Origin: Phycisphaerae bacterium
GTDB lineage: Bacteria; Planctomycetota; Phycisphaerae; WQYP01
Reading direction: 5' to 3'
Assembly: GCA_013044065.1 (NCBI GenBank)
Contig: JABEVA010000243.1
Location: 1 to 5,274, forward strand
Length of the DNA: 5,274 nt
Both the position numbers and the translations under genes were made by a program. Below are positions 1-5,274 of this stretch, one piece after another. How positions within the stretch are numbered: position 1 is the first letter of the stretch; each line of letters begins with the position of its first letter. The notes under the pieces are model-generated. The model did no database searches. It was not told where the DNA came from and was given only the letters and a program-made list of their open reading frames with translations.

Positions 1-375
1 GAGAACAAAAATGCTGAAAAGATCCCTATTCTCTTTAACGTGGTACCCACTCCGGCTTTGGCGGCGCTGGCTATGGCCATGCCCCGGCGTAAAGGGTTGG
101 TTCTGGCGGTGCCGGAGGTCAGCATCGGTAATATGCATACACGTCCGGGCTGTGTGATGGTGGTGCTGGGGCGACGGCCGGTAATTTTTGCGGGTGAAAA
201 ACGTCGGCTCTGGTGTGTGCGCGTGCTGCGTTTGGATGTGGCGCAGATCACATTCTGGCTGGATCGTTTCGGTCATATTTTGCGAATTGATTTACCGCAT
301 CATCGGCGGCTTTTTCTGGCTGCGGATGCTGCGGCGGCCCAAACCGGTCTATCGCTGCCGGAATTGCCACGGTAA
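1..375 (+). CDS. 3' end of an unidentified protein (5' end outside window)
   Basis: The frame is open from the first base of the window to TAA at 373-375, about 124 codons. No start with a convincing ribosome binding site is visible; the GTG at 40 has none, so I read this as the C-terminal part of a longer gene. The segment has short strand-like stretches rich in V, I and L. Near the end is a W-L-D-x-F-G-H-I-L-R-I-D-L-P stretch (about window residues 91-104) followed by a short tail ending in LPELPR. A 'W-x-D-x-x-G-x-L-x-R' strand near the C terminus recalls secreted bacterial proteins of the DUF3108 or lipoprotein-sorting type, but that is only a resemblance from memory. There is no visible catalytic motif or membrane segment. 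The competing frame-2 reading at 188-442 is rich in W, C and R and looks like a shadow. Function unknown. Confidence 0.5.
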   Translation, partial: ENKNAEKIPILFNVVPTPALAALAMAMPRRKGLVLAVPEVSIGNMHTRPGCVMVVLGRRPVIFAGEKRRLWCVRVLRLDVAQITFWLDRFGHILRIDLPHHRRLFLAADAAAAQTGLSLPELPR

Positions 376-410
376 CACTGTGACATGGGGTGGAGGCCAG
401 TGGCTGTATC

Positions 411-438
411 TTGATATTATTGCACGGAGAATTAGAAT
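411..438 (+). promoter_or_regulatory. Candidate sigma70-type promoter for the beta-propeller gene
   Basis: TTGATA at 411-416 matches the -35 consensus at five of six bases. TAGAAT at 433-438 matches the -10 consensus at five of six. The spacer is 16 nt. It lies after the stop of the upstream gene and would give a leader of about 140 nt before the ATG at 587. This is a consensus match only, and housekeeping promoters in the suspected phylum are not well defined. Confidence 0.3.
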
Positions 439-549
439 CTAGGTTAGACTATGGGCAGGCAGTAGCTGGTGGTGGATAGTGCCGATGGCGGCGGACCACG
501 AAAACCGCTGGGGCGGTCAGGGTTGGTGGCCGCGGACTGGTGGAGCTTG

Positions 550-571
550 GCGGTATTTTAGCAGTATTTTA
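550..571 (+). repeat. Tandem 11-bp repeat upstream of the propeller gene
   Basis: Two adjacent 11-bp units, gcggtatttta at 550-560 and gcagtatttta at 561-571, differ at one base. They end four bases before the AAGGAG ribosome binding site (575-580). The AT-rich pair, one helical turn apart, could keep the initiation region unstructured or form a binding site. Equally it may be a chance duplication. Confidence 0.4.
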
Positions 572-586
572 ATCAAGGAGAATTGA

Positions 587-1732
587 ATGACGAAGGATCG
601 GGCGATGGGCGTTGCGGTAGCGGGGCTGATTCTTCTGGCGCTGCTGGGGTGGAGTGGTGCTGGGCCGGCGCTGGGTGCGGCTGGTCCATGGCAGTTGGGT
701 ACACCTGTGGTGTCGGAAGCAGAGTGTTTGCAGGCGGGGATTCAGGAACGGTGGCAAATTCCGCTGGGATTTTCCCGCCGCCATCCCGATGCAGTGGCCG
801 CCATCTGGCCGGAAGGAAAGGCGGTCTATGTGGCCACGAGGCGGGGTTTTTTAATTAGCGTTAGTGCCCGTGCGGGAACGATCAACTGGGATGCCAAGCC
901 GGCGCATCTGGCGCAGACGATGTCGCGTCCGATGAGTTATGCCAAGGGGCAAATCATGATTCTGGCCAATGGCTATGCCAAAATACTCAGCGTAGCCAGC
1001 GGTCGGGTTCTCAAAGCCATGAATTTACGGAAAGCTCCGGGGGCAAGGCCGATTCTGTTTAATGGGCGCTTGTTGCTTGGGGCATCGTACGGCGGTTTTT
1101 TTGGTCTTTCCTCGAGCTTTCCAGACACGGTGCGTTGGGCGCAGTATTCCAGAAATGATTCGTTTGTTTCCGATCCTGTGTTGGCTAAAAACGGTTCGGT
1201 AACTTTTGCCGGCACTCGTGGCTATGTGTGGAATAAAGATGCCACCGACGGCACCGGCACCTGGAAACGAATTCTCGGAGCGGCCGTTACCGCTCCACTA
1301 TCCACCAATAATAAACTGGTGTTTGTGCCTTGCCACAACGATAACCTTTACGCCTTTAACGTGGCCAATGGGCGCTGCCCCTGGATTTTGCACCTGCCCG
1401 GGCAGTTGAATTCCCAGGCTGTGCCAGTGGGCAAGCTGGTGTTGATCATCAGCAGCACGAGAGGACTTTACGGTATTTCCGTGGCCACGGGACTCAAAGT
1501 GTGGGGGCCGGTGATGGATATCAAGAAGATTGCGGCCATAGCCGGAGATCGGCTTTTCGCGGAGGATAACCACAAGAACCTGCGTCTCCTGCGGATTAGC
1601 ACGGGCCGCGAATTGACCCACATCGAAATTCCGGATGCCTCTTTTTACGCTGACAATTCGGCCGGGTCGGTAGTCTATCTGGTAACCACGCATGGCCAAC
1701 TGGTTGCGTTGGCCTTGCGGCGGTCGGAATAA
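587..1732 (+). CDS. Exported PQQ-like (BamB-like) beta-propeller protein
   Basis: This 381-residue protein starts at ATG 587, six bases after an AAGGAG ribosome binding site. The N terminus is a signal peptide: K3 and R5, a hydrophobic core at about 8-21, then a small-residue region with probable cleavage near 30-32 (ALG/AA). There is no lipobox cysteine, so a soluble periplasmic or secreted product is likely. After about residue 70 a repeating pattern appears, with two short strands, a 'G-x-L/V-x-x-L' step, a basic or small turn and a closing W or hydrophobic residue. Units lie near 77-101, 121-145, 159-185, 202-227, 242-267, 282-306, 320-346 and 360-376, which suits a seven- or eight-bladed PQQ-like fold. 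Units such as 'NLYAFNVANG' and 'LYGISVATGLKVW' are typical. I see no dehydrogenase active-site or PQQ ring motif, so an enzyme role is not supported; scaffold or binding roles as in BamB are possible. It may be cotranscribed with purH, 29 nt downstream. Confidence 0.85.
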   Translation: MTKDRAMGVAVAGLILLALLGWSGAGPALGAAGPWQLGTPVVSEAECLQAGIQERWQIPLGFSRRHPDAVAAIWPEGKAVYVATRRGFLISVSARAGTINWDAKPAHLAQTMSRPMSYAKGQIMILANGYAKILSVASGRVLKAMNLRKAPGARPILFNGRLLLGASYGGFFGLSSSFPDTVRWAQYSRNDSFVSDPVLAKNGSVTFAGTRGYVWNKDATDGTGTWKRILGAAVTAPLSTNNKLVFVPCHNDNLYAFNVANGRCPWILHLPGQLNSQAVPVGKLVLIISSTRGLYGISVATGLKVWGPVMDIKKIAAIAGDRLFAEDNHKNLRLLRISTGRELTHIEIPDASFYADNSAGSVVYLVTTHGQLVALALRRSE

Positions 1733-1761
1733 CTGACGCGGCATTGTTGGGGAAATTGTGC

Positions 1762-3381
1762 ATGGATCTGGTAGGGGTGCGCCGGGCACTGATCTCCGTT
1801 TCCGACAAGAGCGGGATGGTTGATCTGGCTAAGGCGCTCCAGAATGAGTTTTCCGTTGAGATCATTTCCACGGGTGGTACCTCCACCCTGCTGAAACAGG
1901 CGGGGATGGTGGTGAAAGATGTGGCCGAGGTTACCGGCTTTCCGGAAATGATGGACGGCCGTTTGAAGACGCTGCATCCGCTGGTTCATGGAGGTCTTTT
2001 AGGCATTCGGGAGAATGCCGAGCATCAGGCGGCCATGCGCCGGCACGGCATAGTGCCAATTGACCTGGTGATTGTAAATTTATATCCGTTTGAAAAGGTA
2101 ACCTCCCAGGCGGATTGCCCGGTGGAACGGGCGATTGAAAATATCGATATCGGCGGCCCGGCGATGATTCGCTCCGCCGCTAAAAATCATGCCGATGTGG
2201 CGGTCATTACAGATGTCAATCAATATGCCAACCTGCTGGCCGAGCTGCGCCGGCATGGCGGGGCGACCAGCGAGGAATTTCGGCGTAGCCTTGCCTGCCA
2301 GGCATTTTTACGTACCAGCATCTATGACGCCATGATCTACAATTACCTTTCCACGCGGCCGGTGGCGGGAGCTGAGGTGGAGGCATCAGGGGCTGCTTTG
2401 AGATGTGAATTTCCCGCTACGCTGGTGCCGGTCTTACAAAAAAAGCAAGCGCTGCGTTACGGTGAAAATCCTCATCAGTCGGCGGCATTTTATGCTACGG
2501 GGCAAGGTGATACCGGGCTGGCGGCGCTGCACCAACTGCACGGAAAAGAACTCTCCTACATTAATCTTCTGGATGCCGACGCCGCCGCAACGCTGGTGGG
2601 CGAATTCGAGCAGCCGGCGGCGGCGGTGATCAAACATGCCAATCCGTGCGGATGCGCCGTGGGAAAAACGCTGGTGGAGGCTTTTAACCTGGCGTACGCT
2701 GGTGATCCGGTGGCGGCGTATGGGGGTATTGTGGCTCTTAATGAGATGGTGGATCTGGTCACGGCAGAGAATATTGTTGATGGCAAGCGGTTTCTGGAGG
2801 TGCTGATAGCGCCGGCTTATGCTCCGGAGGCTTTGGAGTTACTACAACGTCGCTGGACGGATTGTCGCATTTTGCAGTTACCGGGGCTTAAGCCTGGACT
2901 TGTGCCAACCGGTCTGTCCTTTCGGGGTTTGTGGGGTGCGATGCTGGTGCAGCAGGTGGACAGGCGTGGTTTTGACAGGGCGTCCTGCCGGGTGATGTCA
3001 GGCCGGGTGCCCACGGCGGCACAATGGGCTGATTTGGAATGTGCGGATGTGGTATGCAAGCACGTTAAGAGTAATGCGATTACTCTGGTGAGCGGTGGGC
3101 AACTGTTGGCGGCCGGAGCCGGACAAATGAGTCGAGTTACCAGTTGTCGACTGGCGGTGGATTTAGCCCTACGCAATGGCCATGGGGAAGCACTCCCAGG
3201 TGCCGCGGCGGCCTCCGACGCGTTTTTCCCGTTTGCGGATGGTCCGCAAATTCTAATTGAGGCCGGCATCACATGCCTGGTTGAACCGGGCGGCTCTAAA
3301 CGCGATCAGGAAACCATCGACCTGTGCGACCGGCATGGCGTGGCTTTGGTCTTTACGGACCGGCGACATTTCTTACATTGA
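1762..3381 (+). CDS. purH: Bifunctional AICAR formyltransferase / IMP cyclohydrolase
   Basis: PurH carries out the last two steps of de novo purine synthesis in the cytoplasm: formyl transfer from 10-formyl-tetrahydrofolate to AICAR, then ring closure of FAICAR to IMP. The N-terminal MGS-like cyclohydrolase domain covers about residues 5-200, with SVSDKSG (12-18), STGGT (36-40), GRLKTLHPLVHGGLL (66-80), DLVIVNLYPF (101-110) and IDIGGPAMIRSAAKNH (128-143). The transformylase domain covers about 230-539, with RYGENPHQ (232-239), the catalytic Lys-His pair in KHANPCG (291-297), CKHVKSNAI (432-440), GAGQMSRV (452-459), SDAFFPF (485-491) and PGGSKRD (509-515), ending in the usual FTDRRHFLH. I start at ATG 1762 because GGGGA (1749-1753) lies eight bases before it and RRALISVSDK then falls at residue 7, as in the family. 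The frame extends to a TTG at 1744 with no good site. The length, 539 aa, is normal to slightly long, and the gene looks intact. No promoter is evident in the 29-nt gap upstream. Confidence 0.97.
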   Translation: MDLVGVRRALISVSDKSGMVDLAKALQNEFSVEIISTGGTSTLLKQAGMVVKDVAEVTGFPEMMDGRLKTLHPLVHGGLLGIRENAEHQAAMRRHGIVPIDLVIVNLYPFEKVTSQADCPVERAIENIDIGGPAMIRSAAKNHADVAVITDVNQYANLLAELRRHGGATSEEFRRSLACQAFLRTSIYDAMIYNYLSTRPVAGAEVEASGAALRCEFPATLVPVLQKKQALRYGENPHQSAAFYATGQGDTGLAALHQLHGKELSYINLLDADAAATLVGEFEQPAAAVIKHANPCGCAVGKTLVEAFNLAYAGDPVAAYGGIVALNEMVDLVTAENIVDGKRFLEVLIAPAYAPEALELLQRRWTDCRILQLPGLKPGLVPTGLSFRGLWGAMLVQQVDRRGFDRASCRVMSGRVPTAAQWADLECADVVCKHVKSNAITLVSGGQLLAAGAGQMSRVTSCRLAVDLALRNGHGEALPGAAAASDAFFPFADGPQILIEAGITCLVEPGGSKRDQETIDLCDRHGVALVFTDRRHFLH

Positions 3382-3447
3382 ACGTGCGGCAGGCTTTAGA
3401 GCAGGCTGGTGTGGGATGGGATATGTCGCACAATAAGCGAGGGTAAT

Positions 3448-3520
3448 GGACCGGGCAAAAATAACTTGAGCACTGCTACCCGCTTCCTTGGGGTCGCGGC
3501 TCGGATGGTCGCAGCCCGGG
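3448..3520. repeat. Imperfect direct repeat, copy A (gcvH side)
   Basis: This 73-bp segment lies in the purH/gcvH convergent spacer and aligns without gaps to 5124-5196, with 61 of 73 identical bases by hand count. The first 29 bp differ at one position, and a central block (ggtcgcggctcgg) is identical. Short inverted ends CCGGGC (3451-3456) and GCCCGG (3514-3519) frame a 69-bp unit. The repeat ends two bases before the gcvH stop codon. It resembles intergenic REP- or MITE-like repeats. A terminator role is possible, because the minus strand reads ttattttt near its end, but I see no strong hairpin before that tract. Confidence 0.75.
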
Positions 3521-3522
3521 GC

Positions 3523-3903
3523 TTAATGAATGTTGAATTTGGCATCATACTGGGCTGCGGACATAAACGCGGAGGTATCGACCGGCCCCGCCTTTACCGC
3601 CACCAGCCAGCCGGCTTCGTAGGGATCGGTGTTGATGGTACTGGGATCATTTTTCACGGCGTCATTAATTTTCACCACCGCGCCATCTACCGGTGAATAC
3701 AATTCACTGGTGGCCTTGACCGATTCAATTTCGCCAAACGCCTTGCCGGACGCCAGGAGCTTTCCGACGGCGGGCAACTCGACAAACGTGACATCGGTGA
3801 GTTCATCCACGGCAAAGCGTGTAATACCGAGCAGAACAGTATCGCCCTGGAGTTTAAGCCATTCGTGCGTTTGCGTGTAAAAGCGATCGGTAGGTGAGGG
3901 CAT
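3523..3903 (-). CDS. gcvH: Glycine cleavage system H protein (lipoyl carrier)
   Basis: GcvH carries the aminomethyl group left after glycine decarboxylation by GcvP, on a lipoyl arm, to GcvT and then to the dihydrolipoamide dehydrogenase. Counting from ATG 3903, the protein has 126 residues, a normal family length. Diagnostic features are FYTQTHEWL near the N terminus (8-16), GITRFAVDELTDVTFVELPAVG (26-47), the lipoylation motif ESVKA with the modified lysine at K63, then SELYSPVDGAVVKIND, and the closing NTDPYEAGWLVAVK. The reading frame also allows a TTG at 3912, but that would abut the ribosome binding site with no spacing. ATG 3903 lies nine bases after AAGGAG and is preferred. It is the second gene of the gcvT-gcvH operon, 35 nt after the gcvT stop. 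No gcvP follows; the next gene is convergent purH. No defect is visible. Confidence 0.96.
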   Translation of the reverse strand: MPSPTDRFYTQTHEWLKLQGDTVLLGITRFAVDELTDVTFVELPAVGKLLASGKAFGEIESVKATSELYSPVDGAVVKINDAVKNDPSTINTDPYEAGWLVAVKAGPVDTSAFMSAAQYDAKFNIH

Positions 3904-3912
3904 GGAATTCAA

Positions 3913-3918
3913 CTCCTT
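3913..3918 (-). promoter_or_regulatory. Ribosome binding site that fixes the gcvH start
   Basis: AAGGAG on the minus strand, nine bases before ATG 3903. It directly abuts the TTG at 3912, which rules that codon out as a sensible start. Confidence 0.7.
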
Positions 3919-3938
3919 ATCGGATGATTGTTATAAGG
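3915..3938 (-). other. Intercistronic inverted repeat covering the gcvH ribosome binding site
   Basis: In the gcvT-gcvH gap, CCTTAT (3938-3933, directly after the gcvT stop) is perfectly complementary to ATAAGG (3920-3915), with a 12-nt loop. The 3' arm contains most of the gcvH AAGGAG site. In the transcript this would be a small AU-rich hairpin, weak alone, that ribosomes finishing gcvT would melt. It is seen in sequence; a regulatory role is inference. Confidence 0.35.
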
Positions 3939-5090
3939 TTAAACCGTCCGCTTGTAAAACGGCAGCTTGGTAATCGTGGCGGGCAGGGGGGTACCACGCA
4001 AATCAACCTCCACCGTCGTGCCAGGTTGGGCAAATTCCGAGAGCACGTAGGCCATGGCAATGGTGCGGCCCAGGGTGGGACTGACGGTGGAACTGGTGAT
4101 GCGTCCAATGGGTTTCTGGTTCTTGAGCACCGGCATGTCCTGCCGAGGGGTGCGGGGGGAATCTATCAGCAGACCAATTAGCTTTTGGGGTGTCCCATGT
4201 TGCAGCAATCCGGCCAGCACTCCAGAGCCAATAAAATCTTTATCCTTGGCGACCGCCCAACTCAAGCCTGCGGAAATCGGATCCACGGTTTCGCTAAGTT
4301 CGTGGCCATAGAGCGGCATTCCCGCTTCTAAGCGCAGGGTGTCGCGGGCCCCCAGCCCAGCCGGCTGTACCAGGGATTGGGCACCTTGCCCATCGGACTT
4401 CAACAAAAACTTAATTGCCATCAGGGCGGCAGAATTGCCGCAAATCACTTCCACGCCGTCTTCTCCCGTGTAACCGCTGCGAAAAACAGTGAACGGCACA
4501 AACATATAGCGCTGCACCATGCAGTGATAGCGCTGGAGGCCGGACACCGGCTCAGGCAAAACGGAATCGAGCAACTCAATGACTTTCGGTCCCTGCAGGG
4601 CAACCATGGCGGTTTGCAGAGTTTCATCGCTGATCTGTACGTCAAAACCCGGGCGGTGTTGGTCAAACCAAGCCAGCAACTTGAGGCGGTTGGAGGCATT
4701 GCAAACCATGAGGTGATATTTTTCCAGACGCGAAACGATGACATCATCGAGCACGCAGCCGTTTTCATTGCATAGCAACGAGTACAATGACTGGCCCACG
4801 GTGGCACCGGCGATGTTGCGGGTGAGGAGATGATTTAGAAATATCACCGCATCCGGGCCGGTGAATTTTATACGCCCCATGTGTGATACATCAAAGACGG
4901 AGGCGGATTTCCGGGTGTGTTGATGTTCGGCGATAATGCCGTGATACAGCAGCGGCATATCCCAGCCGGCAAAATCGACCATTCTCGCTCCCTGGCTCAC
5001 GTGAAATTCGTGGAAAGGGGTTTTAAGAAGATTCAGCGTCTGGCTCAGAAAAGCTCCTGTCGAAAATTTGACCGCGTCGCCGTTGGCCAT
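3939..5090 (-). CDS. gcvT: Glycine cleavage system T protein (aminomethyltransferase)
   Basis: GcvT transfers the methylene carbon from aminomethyl-lipoyl GcvH to tetrahydrofolate, releasing ammonia and forming 5,10-methylene-tetrahydrofolate. From ATG 5090 there are 383 residues. Family features are LLKTPFHEFHV (21-31), GARMVDFAGWDMPLLY (34-49), VFDVSHMGRI (65-74), the folate-site acidic pair in LDDVIVS (114-120), MVALQGP (162-168), RSGYTGEDGVEV (204-215), GLGARDTLRLEAGMPLYGHEL (245-265) and ISAGLSWAV (272-280). A C-terminal beta-barrel domain lies at about 300-376. The start is uncertain: the frame runs back to TTG 5117 (392 aa), and ATG 5090 has only a weak ribosome site. A CTG at 5048, five bases after AGGAG (5058-5054), would give 369 aa and begin MSQTLNLLKTPF, close to the usual N terminus. 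The gene heads the operon with gcvH and appears intact. Confidence 0.95.
   Translation of the reverse strand: MANGDAVKFSTGAFLSQTLNLLKTPFHEFHVSQGARMVDFAGWDMPLLYHGIIAEHQHTRKSASVFDVSHMGRIKFTGPDAVIFLNHLLTRNIAGATVGQSLYSLLCNENGCVLDDVIVSRLEKYHLMVCNASNRLKLLAWFDQHRPGFDVQISDETLQTAMVALQGPKVIELLDSVLPEPVSGLQRYHCMVQRYMFVPFTVFRSGYTGEDGVEVICGNSAALMAIKFLLKSDGQGAQSLVQPAGLGARDTLRLEAGMPLYGHELSETVDPISAGLSWAVAKDKDFIGSGVLAGLLQHGTPQKLIGLLIDSPRTPRQDMPVLKNQKPIGRITSSTVSPTLGRTIAMAYVLSEFAQPGTTVEVDLRGTPLPATITKLPFYKRTV
5054..5058 (-). promoter_or_regulatory. Possible ribosome binding site for a CTG start of gcvT
   Basis: AGGAG on the minus strand at 5058-5054 lies five bases before an in-frame CTG (5048-5046). It is the best Shine-Dalgarno in the 5' part of the gcvT frame. 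It lies inside the gene if ATG 5090 is used, so it may be chance. Confidence 0.35.
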
Positions 5091-5117
5091 TTCAGACGAC
5101 CTGACGGGGCTTGTCAA
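5089..5117 (-). promoter_or_regulatory. Candidate sigma70-type promoter for gcvT-gcvH
   Basis: On the minus strand a perfect TTGACA -35 box (5117-5112) is followed by a 17-nt spacer and TGAAAT (5094-5089), which matches four of six consensus -10 bases. Transcription would begin near 5082. That start point would exclude TTG 5117 and ATG 5090 as translation starts from this promoter and would leave a leader of about 33 nt before CTG 5048. It lies just inside the edge of repeat copy B (5124). Not tested beyond consensus matching. Confidence 0.35.
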
Positions 5118-5123
5118 GCCTAG

Positions 5124-5196
5124 GGACCGGGCAGAAATAACTTGAGCACTGCCAAGCGATTGCTTACGGTCGCGGCTCGGCTGGTCAGAGCCTGGG
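5124..5196. repeat. Imperfect direct repeat, copy B (gcvT side)
   Basis: This is the second copy of the repeat at 3448-3520, in the same orientation and 1676 bp away. The inverted ends are CCGGGC (5127-5132) and GCCTGG (5190-5195); the single difference from copy A's right end still allows a G-U pair in plus-strand RNA. The interior has a small AAGC-gatt-GCTT hairpin (5154-5165). Another possible stem, GGCTC/GAGCC (5174-5178 and 5188-5192), competes with the outer pairing. It lies immediately upstream of the gcvT promoter candidate. Confidence 0.75.
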
Positions 5197-5274
5197 ACTG
5201 GCAGCCCCAGAGCCAGGGTATGCGTGTCGCTGATGCATCGCCAGCGGCCAAAATTTCGGACAAAGCTTTGGCAC
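5197..5274. other. Window-edge segment with short palindromes, no gene recognised
   Basis: No coding frame can be supported here. On the minus strand one frame is open from the edge to TGA at 5187-5185 (29 codons), too short to judge. Short symmetric elements are present: CGCTG/CAGCG (5229-5233 and 5242-5246), GCCAAA/TTTGGC (5247-5252 and 5267-5272) and the 10-bp palindrome CAAAGCTTTG (5261-5270). They may be part of a larger structured spacer or the end of an upstream gene. Confidence 0.3.

Noticed and set aside
188..442. 84-codon frame overlapping the partial first gene
   Set aside because: The translation is rich in W, C and R with no protein-like pattern, and it overlaps a more plausible frame that is open from the window edge.
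1298..1789. 163-codon minus-strand frame across the propeller gene and the purH start
   Set aside because: It is antisense to two well-supported genes, its composition is irregular, and it matches no recognised family.
2817..3272. 151-codon minus-strand frame inside purH
   Set aside because: It lies antisense to conserved transformylase motifs; its A/S/P/R-rich composition is typical of shadow frames in GC-rich genes.
3426..3440. TCGC/GCGA stem after purH as a terminator
   Set aside because: The stem is only four base pairs and no T-run follows. No convincing intrinsic terminator for purH is visible.
3448..3476. Intrinsic terminator for gcvH at the ttattttt tract of repeat copy A (minus strand)
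   Set aside because: The U-rich tract is there, but no stable GC-rich hairpin directly precedes it in copy A. I kept it only as a possibility in the repeat entry.
4377..4775. 132-codon plus-strand frame inside gcvT
   Set aside because: It is antisense to conserved GcvT motifs and has no recognised motif or ribosome site.
5091..5274. Glycine riboswitch ahead of gcvT
   Set aside because: Glycine riboswitches often control gcv operons, but I could not find the conserved tandem aptamer cores, and the likely leader is too short.
5233..5274. Start of a plus-strand gene at ATG 5233
   Set aside because: There is no ribosome binding site, and only 14 codons are visible before the window ends.

Overview
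The window carries three confidently identified housekeeping genes, one secreted beta-propeller gene and the 3' end of an unidentified gene. By eye the base composition is moderately GC-rich. The secreted PQQ-like propeller, the family features of PurH, GcvT and GcvH, and an intergenic repeat of a type I associate with planctomycete genomes suggest Planctomycetota, perhaps the Phycisphaerae side. That placement is inference, since no marker gene in the window fixes it.

Plus strand, left to right. Positions 1-375 are the open 3' end of a protein whose start lies outside the window. Positions 376-586 form a spacer with a plausible sigma70-type promoter, a tandem 11-bp repeat and a clear Shine-Dalgarno. 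Positions 587-1732 encode a 381-residue exported PQQ-like/BamB-like beta-propeller. After a 29-nt gap comes purH (1762-3381), the bifunctional AICAR transformylase/IMP cyclohydrolase, complete with both active domains.

Minus strand, right to left. gcvT (about 5090 down to 3939) and gcvH (3903 down to 3523) form a compact two-gene operon of the glycine cleavage system, convergent with purH. GcvT releases ammonia from the aminomethyl group carried on lipoyl-GcvH and makes 5,10-methylene-tetrahydrofolate. PurH consumes 10-formyl-tetrahydrofolate, so the neighbours share the folate one-carbon pool. No gcvP lies next to gcvH; it must be elsewhere if the system is complete.

The most interesting non-coding structure is a roughly 73-bp imperfect direct repeat (61 of 73 positions identical, no gaps). 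One copy sits immediately beyond the gcvH stop codon and the other immediately before the putative gcvT promoter, so the two copies bracket the operon. A second point worth checking is the gcvT start. A TTGACA/TGAAAT promoter overlaps the first in-frame ATG, and a Shine-Dalgarno-led CTG lies downstream where family members usually begin. I see no tRNA, rRNA, CRISPR array, transposase or phage gene, and no evident new defence or biosynthetic system.
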